DNA from: Thioalkalivibrio paradoxus ARh 1
GTDB lineage: Bacteria > Pseudomonadota > Gammaproteobacteria > Ectothiorhodospirales > Ectothiorhodospiraceae
Direction: 5' to 3'
Length of the DNA: 64,000 nucleotides
Assembly (NCBI RefSeq): GCF_000227685.2
Contig: NZ_CP007029.1
Span: forward strand, 3,692,730 to 3,756,729
Each line of letters opens with the position of its first letter. Position 1 is the first letter of the stretch. The position numbers and the translations under genes were made by a program. Below the pieces are notes generated by a model. That model made no database searches and was not told the DNA's origin. It worked only from the letters and a program-made list of their open reading frames with translations. Below are positions 8,869 through 19,960 of this stretch, in pieces.

Positions 8869-9192
8869 TTACCGCGGTCCGTGGAACAGCTCGCCGGGGA
8901 ACTGCCGGGTTGCGCGCGGATCGGGACCGGGGGGCGGCCCCTGGAAGAGCTCGCCGGGGAACCGCTGGGGGCCGGCGGCTCCCTGAGCCGGACGCATCTG
9001 GCCCCAGACCTTGTCCGGACCGCCGGCGGGCGGCGGCTGGCGCCAGACGTCGCCCGGGCTCCCCTGCACACCCGGCCCGGATGCCAGATGAAGCGCCTGC
9101 GTCGTCGGATTGCTTCCCGCCTGCACGGAACCGGTGACTGCCGTCGCCAGGACCAGCGCACTGGCCACGGCCCACATCCGCTTCGTCATCAT
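8869..9192 (-). CDS. Small secreted proline-rich protein with FPGELF repeats
   Basis: 107 residues. Signal peptide: basic start (MMTKR), hydrophobic core, cleavage probably after VQA (about residue 25). The mature part is rich in Pro, Gly and Gln and ends with two copies of a short unit, RFPGELFQGPP and QFPGELFHGPR, 20 residues apart. GGGGAG precedes a doubled ATG, so initiation could be at either codon. No recognised domain and no cysteines. Likely a small periplasmic or surface protein; function unknown. It sits alone between xthA and the AmpG-like gene, all leftward. Confidence 0.65.
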   Translation of the reverse strand: MMTKRMWAVASALVLATAVTGSVQAGSNPTTQALHLASGPGVQGSPGDVWRQPPPAGGPDKVWGQMRPAQGAAGPQRFPGELFQGPPPGPDPRATRQFPGELFHGPR

Positions 9193-9280
9193 CAAGCTCC
9201 CCCTATCTGGGTCGAAATCGGTGCCAAGTGCGCGGTCGAAGCACATGCATCCATTGACCACCGGCAGAGTATCGCTGACG

Positions 9281-10093
9281 TCATCCGCTCGCGGCAAGCT
9301 CGGACTCGGCCCGGCCGCTCGCCGGCGAGTAGCCATAGTCGATCCAGAACGGCGCGTGATCGGAGAACCGCTGGTCCTTGTAGATCACCGGGTCGCGCGC
9401 AGTCGCGGCCAGCCCTGGGGTCGCGATCTGGTAGTCGATCCGCCAGCCGACGTTCTTGGCCCAGGCCTGCCCCCGGTTGGACCACCAGGTGTACTGCTCC
9501 GGCCGCGGATCCAGGCTGCGGAACACGTCGACCAGCCCCAGCTCCCCGAACACCCGGTCCAGAAACGCACGCTCCTCGGGCAGGAAGCCGGAATTCTTCT
9601 GGTTCGCCTTCCAGTTCTTCAGGTCGATCTCGCGGTGGGCGATGTTCCAGTCGCCGCAGATCAGCCACTCGCGCCCGTCAGCTGCGCGCTCGGCGAGCCA
9701 CGGCAGGAAGAAGTCCAGGAAGCGCCATTTCGATTCCTGGCGATGGTCTCCAGACGAACCCGACGGCAGGTACAGCGACGCCACCGAGAGGTTTCCGAAG
9801 CGCATTTCGACGTAGCGCCCCTCCAGGTCGGCCTCTTCGAAGCCGAGATGGGTGATCACCGCGTCGGGCTGCATCCGGCTGTAGATCGCCACGCCGCTGT
9901 ACCCCCGCTTCTCGGCATCGACATAGGCACTGTGATAGCCGTCGGGGTGGAACACCGGGTCGGCGAGCTGCTCGATCTGCGCCTTGGTCTCCTGGATGCA
10001 GACGATGTCGGCCCCGGATTGGGGCAGCCAGTCGAAGAAGCCCTTGCGCGCCGCGGCACGGATCCCGTTGGCATTGAGGCTGAGTACACGCAT
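9281..10093 (-). CDS. xthA: Exodeoxyribonuclease III (AP endonuclease)
   Basis: 270 residues, matching the family length. Active-site motifs: LNANGIRAA (Asn of the metal site), QETK (metal Glu), GDWNIAH (Asp/Asn pair) and SDHAPFWID (catalytic Asp-His at the C-terminus). It cleaves 5' to abasic sites and degrades duplex DNA 3'-5' in base-excision repair. The ATG at 10093 begins the conserved MRVLSLN strand; the frame continues upstream with low-complexity sequence that is not part of the protein. It is divergent from pyrE with 220 bases between them, a common proteobacterial neighbourhood. Confidence 0.95.
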   Translation of the reverse strand: MRVLSLNANGIRAAARKGFFDWLPQSGADIVCIQETKAQIEQLADPVFHPDGYHSAYVDAEKRGYSGVAIYSRMQPDAVITHLGFEEADLEGRYVEMRFGNLSVASLYLPSGSSGDHRQESKWRFLDFFLPWLAERAADGREWLICGDWNIAHREIDLKNWKANQKNSGFLPEERAFLDRVFGELGLVDVFRSLDPRPEQYTWWSNRGQAWAKNVGWRIDYQIATPGLAATARDPVIYKDQRFSDHAPFWIDYGYSPASGRAESELAASG

Positions 10094-10313
10094 GGGCGCG
10101 CAAGATACCCGGGGCGGCGCCCACGGGGAAGACCTCGGACCGGAGATGCCGTCTGCACGTTGCCGCAGCGCAGGCCCGGCCCGGGGCGGCCGCGCCCTGC
10201 CCGACGGCGTCGCGGGGCCCACGCCGGGGGCCATCGCACGGACTGCCGCGAGCCCCTGCGTGCCCCCGGCGCCGCCGCGTGCCAGAATGACGACTTTTGC
10301 CGGAGTGCCCCCG

Positions 10314-10958
10314 ATGTCCGCGCAGGATTTCCTTGCCTACTGCCTGGAGCGCAACGTACTGCGTTTCGGAGAATTCAGATTGAAATCGGGCCGGGTGAGC
10401 CCTTATTTCTTCAACGCCGGCCTGTTCGATCGCGGCTCGGACCTGGTCCGTCTGGGACGTCACTACGCCGAGGCGATCATCGCCTCCGGTCTCGAGTTCG
10501 ACCTGGTATTCGGCCCGGCGTACAAGGGCATCCCGCTCGCAGCGGCCACCGCGATGGCGCTGCATTCCGAACACGGCCGCGACCTGCCCTGGGCGTTCAA
10601 CCGCAAGGAGGCGAAGGATCACGGCGAGGGCGGATCCATCGTCGGCGCCCCGCTGGCCGGCCGGGTGCTGATCGTCGATGACGTGATCACCGCGGGCACC
10701 GCGATCCGGGAATCGGTCGCGACCATCCGTGCGGCAGGCGCGCAGCCGGTCGCGGTCGCGATCGCGCTGGATCGCGAGGAGCGCGGGCAGGGCGACCGCT
10801 CTGCGATCCAGGAGGTCGAACAGGACCTCAACCTGCAGGTGATCCGCGTGGCGCGGCTCACCGACTTGATCGCGATGCTGGAATCCGAAGACCGGGATCC
10901 GTCGCAGCTCGCGGCGTTACGCGCCTACCGGGATCGGTACGGGATCGCGGGCGGGTGA
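10314..10958 (+). CDS. pyrE: Orotate phosphoribosyltransferase
   Basis: 214 residues, as in other gammaproteobacteria. The PRPP-binding signature [13 protein letters not shown] is intact, as are the [11 protein letters not shown] loop and the flexible catalytic loop [12 protein letters not shown]. It makes OMP from orotate and PRPP in pyrimidine synthesis. The chosen ATG has GGAG eight bases upstream; an ATG 27 bases earlier is possible but unneeded. Monocistronic: thiC with its own leader follows about 400 bases later. Confidence 0.96.
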   Translation: MSAQDFLAYCLERNVLRFGEFRLKSGRVSPYFFNAGLFDRGSDLVRLGRHYAEAIIASGLEFDLVFGPAYKGIPLAAATAMALHSEHGRDLPWAFNRKEAKDHGEGGSIVGAPLAGRVLIVDDVITAGTAIRESVATIRAAGAQPVAVAIALDREERGQGDRSAIQEVEQDLNLQVIRVARLTDLIAMLESEDRDPSQLAALRAYRDRYGIAGG

Positions 10959-10971
10959 TCGGGGGGATGAC

Positions 10972-10987
10972 GGCCTTTCGGCCTTTT
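10972..10987 (+). terminator. Possible short terminator after pyrE
   Basis: GGCC-TTTC-GGCC followed by TTTT, 14 bases after the pyrE stop. The stem is only four base pairs, so strength is doubtful. Confidence 0.25.
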
Positions 10988-11170
10988 CCGCCCTACGCCT
11001 CTTTCATCATCGGGGGTGGCCACATAGGCCATGAAAGTGAGTCCCATTCGGTCTCTCGGTCTCCTGGATCGGGCGTCACTCGCAGGCAGGATCCTCCCCG
11101 CCTCGGCGCGTGGGTAGCTGCCGGAGCCTCCCCGGGCCCGCGCAGGGGTTCGGCGCACGCTACGGGATTG

Positions 11171-11199
11171 TTGCAATAGCGCCAGCGCTTCGATAGCTT
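11171..11199 (+). promoter_or_regulatory. Candidate thiC promoter
   Basis: TTGCAA (11171-11176) and TAGCTT (11194-11199) are separated by exactly 17 bases. Transcription would start near 11206, ten bases before the riboswitch P1 stem. The hexamers match consensus only 4/6 and 3/6; the position is the main support. The rest of 10990-11170 holds nothing I can assign. Confidence 0.35.
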
Positions 11200-11215
11200 G
11201 CAGTCGCTACCACTA

Positions 11216-13245
<2,030 letters not shown>

Positions 13246-13269
13246 CCGCCTGCGTGCCTGCCCGGCATT

Positions 13270-13296
13270 GCCCGCGCCGCCTTTCGGCTCGCGGGC
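13270..13296 (+). terminator. Hairpin between convergent thiC and sensor gene
   Basis: GCCCGCG / CGCGGGC, a perfect 7-bp stem, lies 25 bases after the thiC stop in the convergent gap. There is no T-run. A bidirectional stop signal is plausible but unproven. Confidence 0.35.
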
Positions 13297-13341
13297 GGGT
13301 CGCGAACCGGCTCCAGCATTTCGCCCGGGAACGGGAGGCCG

Positions 13342-14289
13342 TCAGGGGGTGTTGCCCAGCCAGAAGTCCAGCGACCGGTCGAGGAATTCCTTCCAGGTCA
13401 TGTAGTGCGACCCGTCGCAGGAGAAGGTCAGGCTGATCATGCCGTTGAACAGATTGATCGACGCGGATCGCAGATAGACCGTCTCGTCCGCGAAGCGCAG
13501 GCCCTTCAGCGTGTCCAGGATCGGCCCGATCGCGTCGGCGGGGACCAGCCCGTTTTCGGGGTAGGTCCGCTTCGGGAACGCCAGGCAGGTATCGGGGTCG
13601 CCGAGCGCGTCCTGCGTCAGGATCCGGTAGCGATAGGGATCGTCCAGCGTCCAGACCGTGGCCCGGCTGCTGGAGAAATGCAGCACGCACTGGAACACCC
13701 CGCGCTCGGTGATCAGCTCCTCCAGCACCGAGATCACCGCATCGATGTCGCGGTCCAATGCGCTCTCGACGCGGCTTTGCAGGAACACCGTGCCGCGGAT
13801 CGACGGGTCGCCCTTGATCTGGCGCCACTCGGTCGACTCCTCGTACAGGATATTGCTGTCCGGCAGGTTGCGCAGGTCGAAGTCCGCGCCCATGAAACCG
13901 AGCACCTGGCCGTCGGGGTCGCGGATCAGCTGCAGCGCGGTCATGCAGGGGCGGCGCCCGAGCAGGCTGATGAACGCTTCCGAAAGCAGGAACCCGTCCG
14001 CGGGAACGACTTCCTTCATGTACGGACGCTGGGAACGGTCGCGGCCGAAATGCTCGGTCAGCAGCCCGTCGTGGGAAATATTGTCGCTGATCTGGATCCC
14101 GTCGGTGTTCAGCGCGTACAGGAACGTGCATTCGGGCAGCTCCCGGATCCCGTCCAGCAGCACCCGATCCAACGCCTCGCGATTGGGCCAGGCCTCCGTC
14201 AGGCGCTGCGCGATGCGCGTCAGCGGCGCGTGCAGATGCGCCTCCATTCGCCGCCGCTGTTCCTCCACCGTCGTTCGAAGCTTGTCCAT
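13342..14289 (-). CDS. Cache (PDC) sensor-domain protein without an output domain
   Basis: 315 residues. The central part carries a PAS/cache signature: ALNTDGIQISDNIS, then a Gly-Arg-Asp-x-Ser-x-Arg-Pro-Tyr ligand segment and LGFMGADFDLRNLP, the pattern seen in periplasmic ligand sensors of chemoreceptors and kinases. A short N-terminal coiled coil (VEEQRRRMEAHL) precedes it. There is no membrane helix, signal peptide, kinase, GGDEF or receptor signalling domain, so it is a stand-alone cytoplasmic sensor or partner protein. ATG at 14289 is chosen for its AGGAA site; an in-frame ATG 57 bases upstream is weaker. Ligand and partner unknown. Confidence 0.78.
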   Translation of the reverse strand: MDKLRTTVEEQRRRMEAHLHAPLTRIAQRLTEAWPNREALDRVLLDGIRELPECTFLYALNTDGIQISDNISHDGLLTEHFGRDRSQRPYMKEVVPADGFLLSEAFISLLGRRPCMTALQLIRDPDGQVLGFMGADFDLRNLPDSNILYEESTEWRQIKGDPSIRGTVFLQSRVESALDRDIDAVISVLEELITERGVFQCVLHFSSSRATVWTLDDPYRYRILTQDALGDPDTCLAFPKRTYPENGLVPADAIGPILDTLKGLRFADETVYLRSASINLFNGMISLTFSCDGSHYMTWKEFLDRSLDFWLGNTP

Positions 14290-14381
14290 TCGCCGTTCCT
14301 GTGCCGTGTTTCCAGCGCGCGGTACCGCCGCGAGTGCCGGGAGCATCCGGCAGGTACGGGCACCGCCGCATGCGTAGTCAG

Positions 14382-14393
14382 TTTCTATAGAAA
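14382..14393. promoter_or_regulatory. Perfect AT-rich palindrome in divergent promoter region
   Basis: TTTCTATAGAAA is a perfect 12-base palindrome inside an AT-rich island (about 14380-14420) between the divergent sensor gene and the DUF2061 gene. In DNA of this base composition it stands out and could be an operator. No regulator is identified. Confidence 0.35.
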
Positions 14394-14470
14394 GAATAGA
14401 TATTATTGCCTTTCCCTACGATCGCTCCGCGGGTACAACTGTAATCGAGAATACATTCGGAGGGAGTGAA

Positions 14471-14683
14471 ATGATCAAGACCGCATCGTTCGGATTCGTT
14501 CATGTCGCGGTCGCGTTCGGCGTCGTCTATGCACTCACCGGCAGCGTCGCCATCGGCGGCGCGGTGGCGCTGATCGAACCGCTGGTGAATACCATCGCCT
14601 ACCATTATCACGAAAAGGTCTGGGACCGGATCCGCCGGCGTCCCCGCGAGATTTCGGGAGGCACCCATGTCCTGCAGGGCTGA
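14471..14683 (+). CDS. DUF2061 small membrane protein
   Basis: 70 residues. The sequence has the DUF2061 pattern: SFGFVHVAVAFGVVYALTG, then GGAVALIEPLVNTIAYHYHEKVW, two membrane helices with a conserved His near the second end. An AGGGAG site precedes the ATG. The last 17 bases overlap the start of the next gene, an acetyltransferase, implying co-translation. Molecular function of the family is unknown; members often sit with small enzymes or transporters. Confidence 0.85.
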   Translation: MIKTASFGFVHVAVAFGVVYALTGSVAIGGAVALIEPLVNTIAYHYHEKVWDRIRRRPREISGGTHVLQG

Positions 14684-15182
14684 CGCCGCACTGTCCGAGT
14701 GGCCAGTGGATCGTATCCGCGATGCGATCCCCTCCGATCTGCCGCGGGTGAACACGGTGATCGAGGCGGCCGTCGGCACCTGGAACTTGCCCGAACGCGT
14801 GAAGCGTCTGGCAATGCCTTCCTACCGGTACGCGGCCGACGACCTGGACCACCTGTCGCTCCGGATACTGCTGCTCGGCGAGGCCGTGGTGGGCGTCGCG
14901 GCCTGGGAACCGGCAGACCCGGGCTTCAGCCCGCCCCGCTCGGCCCGCGCGGCGATGCTGCTGCACGGGCTGTACGTCAGTCCGGTCCATCATCGGCAAG
15001 GGCATGCGACCCGACTGCTGGACGACGGCATACGGCGCGCGCGCGAGGAAAGGTACGAGGGAATCCTGGTGCGCGCCCAGGCCGAGGCCGAGGGCTTCTT
15101 CGCACGGCAGGGGTTTCAGCGGCTCCCGGTCCAGGATCCGGTCCGGGACTATGCGGCAAGGTACTGGAAGACACTCGCCTGA
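14667..15182 (+). CDS. GNAT-family N-acetyltransferase
   Basis: 171 residues. GNAT fold with acetyl-CoA motif A as LYVSPVHHRQGHATRLLDDG (the Q/R-x-x-G-x-A loop is RQGHAT) and motif B near AEAEGFFARQGFQRLPV. It likely acetylates a small amine or a protein N-terminus; the acceptor is unknown. It overlaps the DUF2061 gene by 17 bases and is probably read with it. Start ATG follows GGGAGGC. Confidence 0.85.
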   Translation: MSCRADAALSEWPVDRIRDAIPSDLPRVNTVIEAAVGTWNLPERVKRLAMPSYRYAADDLDHLSLRILLLGEAVVGVAAWEPADPGFSPPRSARAAMLLHGLYVSPVHHRQGHATRLLDDGIRRAREERYEGILVRAQAEAEGFFARQGFQRLPVQDPVRDYAARYWKTLA

Positions 15183-15235
15183 AGGGCGGCGTCTGGTAAT
15201 GTAGGGGTCTCCCCAAACGTTGCGAGGCATGCCGA

Positions 15236-16243
15236 ATGAGTGATTCCAGGGAGTGTCGTGTCGCGGTGTTCAGCACCCAGAAATACGACCGTCTGTTCCT
15301 GACCCAGGCCGCGACCGACAGCAACGTGCAGTTCCATTTCCTCGAACCCCGGCTCGAGCCGGATACCGTGGTACTGGCCCAGGGTGCGAACGCGATCTGC
15401 GCATTCGTGAACGACCGGCTCGACCGCGAGGTGCTTACCGCGCTGAAGGATGCGGGGATCGACCTGGTGGCGCTGCGCTGCGCCGGGTTCAACAACGTGG
15501 ACCTGAAGGCCGCCGAGGAGATCGGGGTGCGGGTCGCACGCGTTCCGGCCTACTCACCGAACGCGGTCGCCGAGCACGCGGCGGCACTGATCATGACACT
15601 GAACCGGAAAACGCACCGCGCGTTCAACCGGGTTCGGGAAGGCAACTTCCTGCTCGACGGGCTGATGGGCTTCGACGTGAATGGCTGCACCGTGGGCATC
15701 GTCGGCACCGGGCGAATCGGACGCAGTTTCGCCCGCATCATGCAGGGATTCGGCTGCGAAATCGTGGCATTCGATCCGTATCCAGATCCGGAGGTCGAGG
15801 AGATGGGGATCGAATACCTGCCTTGGGAAGGCTTTCTGAACCGGTCCGACATCATCAGCCTGCACTGCCCGCTGACGCCGGAAACCCATGCGATGGTCGA
15901 CGAAAAGGCCATCAGCCTGATGAAGCCCGGCGTGATGCTCATCAACACCAGCCGCGGCGCGATCGTCGATACTCATGCGGTGATCGATGGCCTGAAGAGC
16001 GGCCGGATCGGCAGCCTGGGCCTGGACGTGTACGAGCAGGAGGAGAACCTGTTCTTCAAGGATCTCTCGGAAGAAGTGATTCAGGACGACGTGTTCCAAC
16101 GCCTTCTGACATTCCCCAACGTGCTGATCACGGGGCACCAGGGTTTCCTGACCCGGCAGGCGATGGAGGAAATCGCCAGGACCACGGTCGAAAACCTGAG
16201 CTGCCTGGCGAACGACGAGCCCTGCCTGAACCGGCTGATCTAG
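15236..16243 (+). CDS. ldhA: D-2-hydroxyacid dehydrogenase, D-lactate dehydrogenase (LdhA) type
   Basis: 335 residues, full length for fermentative D-LDH. NAD-binding GTGRIG with a downstream acidic residue (FDPYPD), catalytic Arg in NTSRGAIVD and catalytic His in ITGHQGFLT are in place. The FFKDLSEE insertion and AFVNDRLD segment are typical of LdhA rather than of phosphoglycerate or glyoxylate reductases. It reduces pyruvate to D-lactate with NADH. In an aerobic autotroph it would serve storage-carbon fermentation or D-lactate use. Monocistronic, convergent with deaD. Confidence 0.88.
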   Translation: MSDSRECRVAVFSTQKYDRLFLTQAATDSNVQFHFLEPRLEPDTVVLAQGANAICAFVNDRLDREVLTALKDAGIDLVALRCAGFNNVDLKAAEEIGVRVARVPAYSPNAVAEHAAALIMTLNRKTHRAFNRVREGNFLLDGLMGFDVNGCTVGIVGTGRIGRSFARIMQGFGCEIVAFDPYPDPEVEEMGIEYLPWEGFLNRSDIISLHCPLTPETHAMVDEKAISLMKPGVMLINTSRGAIVDTHAVIDGLKSGRIGSLGLDVYEQEENLFFKDLSEEVIQDDVFQRLLTFPNVLITGHQGFLTRQAMEEIARTTVENLSCLANDEPCLNRLI

Positions 16244-16355
16244 CCGCCCAAGTCCGGCAGGCTGCTGTCAGCCCACGTCCGACAGACGGCCAACGACTCC
16301 GACGCTTCTCCCCCGCCCGCCCCCGCAAGACGGAGGCGGGTCGCCGGGTTGCGGG

Positions 16356-18305
16356 TCAGGCGGGCTTGCGCCGGATCGCGAGCGTGCCGGGGACATTGCG
16401 GGATCCGCGCGGGGGATAGGGCTTGCCCGGGGCCGGGCCGCGGCCCGGAGTTCTGCCGGAGCCCGCCCAGGCCCGTGGCTTGCGCTTCGCGGCCGACTCG
16501 CCGCCCTTCGCGCGGGGGCGCTTCGGTACGCCAGCCAGACGCCGTTCGTCCCGGACGTGCTTTGACGGGGCGCCAGACAGGCTGGCGCGCTCGCCCGCGA
16601 GTTCCGGCGTTTCCAGGGTAAGCTCCAGCCGGCGCTGCGCGACATGGATCCGGCCCAGACGGCGGACCGCGGAATCGTTCAGGGCCGCGGGAAGATCGAC
16701 ATGGCTGTAATGATCCATCAGGCCGATACGGCCGATGTCGCCCCCGGACAGCCCGCCTTCGTTCGTCAACGCACCGACGATCTCGCGGGCGCCGATGCCG
16801 TCGCGCCGACCGATGGGCATGTAGTAGCGCACCCGGTCCTCGTCCGGGACGCGACGGTCGGTGCGCGGACGATTCCCGGGGTCGGCCCCGCGATCGCCAG
16901 CGCTGCCGCGGACACGCGGCCCGTCGCCGCCACGGCGCGAAGACGCGCTCGCCCGAGCCGCCGCCGCGAGCGGATCCTGCTCCTGGTGTTCGGGGGTCAG
17001 CAGCGGGGTCAGTTCGGTAGCCAGCGCCAACAGCGCGCCGGCGAGGTCGCGCTCCGACGCGTTGCAGCGCGCCAGCAGCACATCGACCAGCTCGCCGTGG
17101 CGTTGCGAATGCCCGGATGCGAGCAGTGACTCGATCCGATCAGCGAAGCGCGCCTGCCGGCTGGTGGCGACGGCTTCGAGGTCTGGCACCGGCAGCGGCC
17201 GGACCGGTTTGCGGGTCAGCGTCTCGATCTCGCGCAGGATACGGCGCCGCCGCGGTTCCAGGAACAGAATCGCGCGACCCTTGCGTCCGGCGCGGCCGGT
17301 GCGGCCGATCCGGTGCACATAGGCCTCGGCGTCGCCGGGTGCGTCGTAGTTGAACACATGGCTGATGCGCGGCACATCGATGCCGCGGGCCGCCACGTCG
17401 GTGGCGACGATCACGTCGATGCGGCCGTCGCGCAGATCGGAGACGACGCGTTCGCGCTCGTTCTGCTGCATGTCGCCGTTCAGCGCGGACACCGCGTGCC
17501 CGCGGGTGGCGAGCCCCTCGGCGATCTCGAGCGTTGCCGCCTTGGTGCGCGCGAACACGATCGCCGCATCGCGGTCCGGCTCGACTTCCAGCAGCCGCCC
17601 GAGCGCCTCGAGCTTGTGGCGCCCGTCGACCAGGCAATACCCCTGGTCGATGTCGGCCCCGGCCTCGTTGCCGGCGCCGATGCGGATCTCCTCGGGCTCG
17701 CGCAGATGGCGATGCGCGATGCGCCGGATCGGCGCCGGCATCGTCGCCGAAAACAGCGCCGTCTGCCGTTCGGCCGGGGTCTGCTCCAGGATCCATTCGA
17801 TGTCGTCGATGAAGCCCATCCGGAGCATCTCGTCGGCCTCGTCGAGCACCACCAGGCGCAGACCTTCCAGCGCCAGCGTGCCGCGCTTGATGTGGTCGAC
17901 CACGCGCCCGGGGGTACCGACCACGATCTGCGGGCCTTCGCGCAGCCGGCGCAGCTGCGCGCCCATGGGCTGGCCGCCGTAGACGGGCAGGATTTCGATC
18001 CCGCCGATCCCTTCGGCAAAGCCGCCGAGTGCGACCGCCACCTGGTTTGCGAGCTCGCGCGTGGGGGTCAGCACCAGCGCCTGGACGCGGCGCTCGCTGG
18101 CGTCGACGCGCTCGATCAGCGGCAGGCCGAACGCACCGGTCTTGCCGGTGCCGGTCTGGGCTTCACCCAGCACGTCGCGGCCGCTCAGCAAGGCCGGGAT
18201 ACACGCCGCCTGGACGGGCGTGGGTTGCTGGAAGCCCAGGCGCTCGACCGCGAGCGCGAGCGGCTCGGACAGGCCGAGCTCGGAGAAGGACGGGGAATGC
18301 GGCAT
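16356..18305 (-). CDS. deaD: DEAD-box ATP-dependent RNA helicase (DeaD/CsdA type)
   Basis: 649 residues. Q motif near GFQQPTPVQ, Walker A AQTGTGKT, DEAD box VLDEADEML, SAT and the C-terminal HRIGRTGRAGRKG are in order. After the helicase core there is a linker rich in Arg and Gly, then a DbpA/CsdA RNA-binding domain (RYYMPIGRRDGIGAREIVGAL) and a basic tail with many Arg, Gly and Pro residues. This architecture fits ribosome assembly and cold-adapted RNA remodelling. The family is often regulated through a long 5' leader, and a 300-base gene-free stretch lies upstream here. Confidence 0.93.
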   Translation of the reverse strand: MPHSPSFSELGLSEPLALAVERLGFQQPTPVQAACIPALLSGRDVLGEAQTGTGKTGAFGLPLIERVDASERRVQALVLTPTRELANQVAVALGGFAEGIGGIEILPVYGGQPMGAQLRRLREGPQIVVGTPGRVVDHIKRGTLALEGLRLVVLDEADEMLRMGFIDDIEWILEQTPAERQTALFSATMPAPIRRIAHRHLREPEEIRIGAGNEAGADIDQGYCLVDGRHKLEALGRLLEVEPDRDAAIVFARTKAATLEIAEGLATRGHAVSALNGDMQQNERERVVSDLRDGRIDVIVATDVAARGIDVPRISHVFNYDAPGDAEAYVHRIGRTGRAGRKGRAILFLEPRRRRILREIETLTRKPVRPLPVPDLEAVATSRQARFADRIESLLASGHSQRHGELVDVLLARCNASERDLAGALLALATELTPLLTPEHQEQDPLAAAARASASSRRGGDGPRVRGSAGDRGADPGNRPRTDRRVPDEDRVRYYMPIGRRDGIGAREIVGALTNEGGLSGGDIGRIGLMDHYSHVDLPAALNDSAVRRLGRIHVAQRRLELTLETPELAGERASLSGAPSKHVRDERRLAGVPKRPRAKGGESAAKRKPRAWAGSGRTPGRGPAPGKPYPPRGSRNVPGTLAIRRKPA

Positions 18306-18610
18306 TCGGGGTACTCAAGGAGAGGCCGGAGGCAGACCGGCAATGGGGCGCGCTGCGCCAAACCGCGCAGTATACACGAACGACCGGCGCCGGGTCCGGG
18401 ATCTGCGGCTGGGATTCACTGCCGTGGCCCCGGGCTGCCCCGGCCACCAAGGGAGTCGAGGGACGCCGCCGGTCGTGCTGGCGCGGGAAACACGGCCTCC
18501 CACGCCGCCCCAGCTGTCAACGCGAGGGCCAACGGTCGCGGCGCGGTGCCTGCGCGCTCTTCCGCCCGGCCCTCCCCGTCGCCGGGGGACGCACCCCCGG
18601 CATTGCCGAG
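18306..18610 (-). promoter_or_regulatory. 305-base gene-free leader/promoter region upstream of deaD
   Basis: No credible reading frame. On the minus strand TATACT (18369-18374) is a good -10 hexamer about 65 bases from the deaD start; no matching -35 is obvious. The rest, up to the fbp stop, shows nothing recognisable. Confidence 0.4.
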
Positions 18611-19624
18611 TCAATCCAGGTGATACGAGATGAGCCGTTCGACCTCGTTCTTCGAACCGAGCACCACCGGCACGCGCTGGTGGATTCCCTCGGGCTGCAT
18701 CGTCAGGATGCGCTCGCGGCCGGTGCTGCTGGCACCGCCGGCCTGCTCGATGATCAGGCTCATCGGGTTGGCCTCGTACATCAGCCGCAGCTTGCCACCT
18801 TGATCCTTGGCCTTCAGCTTTTCGTCGAGCGGATACATGAACACGCCGCCGCGGGTCAGGATCCGGTGCACCTCGGCGACCATCGATGCGACCCAGCGCA
18901 TGTTGAAGTCCTTGCCGCGCGGGCCTTCCTTGCCGGCCAGACACTCGTCGACGTAGCGCTTGACCGGCGGCTCCCAGAACCGGCTGTTGGAGGCGTTGAT
19001 CGCGAACTCGCTGGTGTCCTCGGGGATCTGCACGTTCTCGTGCGTCAGCAGGAACTCGCCGAAGTCCTTGTCCAGCGTGAACATCTGCGCGCCGCGATCG
19101 CGCGTGGCGAAGACCATCATCGTCGACGGCCCGTACAGGCAGTAGCCGGCGGCGCACTGCTCGGCACCCGGCTTCAGGAAGTCCTCGGTGGTCGGCTGCG
19201 TGACGCCCGGGGGCGCCTTGATGATCGAGAAGATCGTGCCGACCGACACGTTCACGTCGATGTTCGACGACCCGTCCAGCGGGTCGAACAGCACCAGGTA
19301 GTGGCCGCGCGGCGCGTCTGCGGGCAGCTGGTAGATCTCGTCCATCTCTTCCGACGCCAGTCCGGCGACGTGGCCGTTGTGGGCCAGCGCTTCGATGAAC
19401 ACCTCGTTGGTGATCACATCGAGCTTCTTCTGGGTCTCACCCTGCACGTTTTCGGAGCCCGCCGAACCGAGCACGCCGATCAGGTCACCCTTGTTCACGA
19501 GGTCGGAAATCTTCTTGCATGCGACCGCGATGTCATTGAGCAGGCCGGTGAATTCGCCGGTTGCCCCCTGGATCTGGCGCTGGGTCTCGATGATGTAGTT
19601 GGTCAGTGTCGTGCCGATGTGCAT
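18611..19624 (-). CDS. fbp: Fructose-1,6-bisphosphatase, class I
   Basis: 337 residues. The Mg site [20 protein letters not shown] and the substrate loop region [10 protein letters not shown] are conserved, and the protein ends normally. It makes fructose 6-phosphate in gluconeogenesis and the Calvin cycle. The ATG at 19624 is preceded by AGGAACC; the frame stays open far upstream only because it lies antisense to the pfk gene. It is divergent from the phosphofructokinase gene, so the two opposing enzymes of one step share a 336-base control region. Confidence 0.96.
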   Translation of the reverse strand: MHIGTTLTNYIIETQRQIQGATGEFTGLLNDIAVACKKISDLVNKGDLIGVLGSAGSENVQGETQKKLDVITNEVFIEALAHNGHVAGLASEEMDEIYQLPADAPRGHYLVLFDPLDGSSNIDVNVSVGTIFSIIKAPPGVTQPTTEDFLKPGAEQCAAGYCLYGPSTMMVFATRDRGAQMFTLDKDFGEFLLTHENVQIPEDTSEFAINASNSRFWEPPVKRYVDECLAGKEGPRGKDFNMRWVASMVAEVHRILTRGGVFMYPLDEKLKAKDQGGKLRLMYEANPMSLIIEQAGGASSTGRERILTMQPEGIHQRVPVVLGSKNEVERLISYHLD

Positions 19625-19960
19625 GTTCTGGTTCCTGGTTGGTCGAACGAGTCTGCGGCCATGGGACTCCATGCGCGGCGCGATCGCCGCACAGCGCCGG
19701 AAACGGGCCCCGCGATCGGGAACCCGTCGCAGCGGCCCGGTTTGCATAGCGGGCCAATGGGACACAAAATCGGCATCCAAGGTCCGTGCCGACCGGTATC
19801 CTGCAGCACCCGCCGCCGGCGGGCGCCCGTTCCCGGGCGGCACCGGGCAGGCCCGGCCGCAAGTTCGCCACATGTTAGCAAAAGCTGTGGAGCAATCCCG
19901 CTGGTACCGTGGCTGCACGGGTATCGCGCGGGCTGCGCCGCGCCACCAGGGGAGCGATCG
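19625..19960. promoter_or_regulatory. Shared divergent control region of fbp and phosphofructokinase
   Basis: 336 bases with no gene. A short AT-rich patch (about 19868-19892) is the only promoter-like area. GGGGAGCG just before 19961 is the pfk ribosome site. No operator repeat was found. Confidence 0.4.

Noticed and set aside
10955..11179. Short frames between pyrE and the thiC riboswitch on both strands
   Set aside because: Low complexity, no ribosome site; the region is a leader and promoter.
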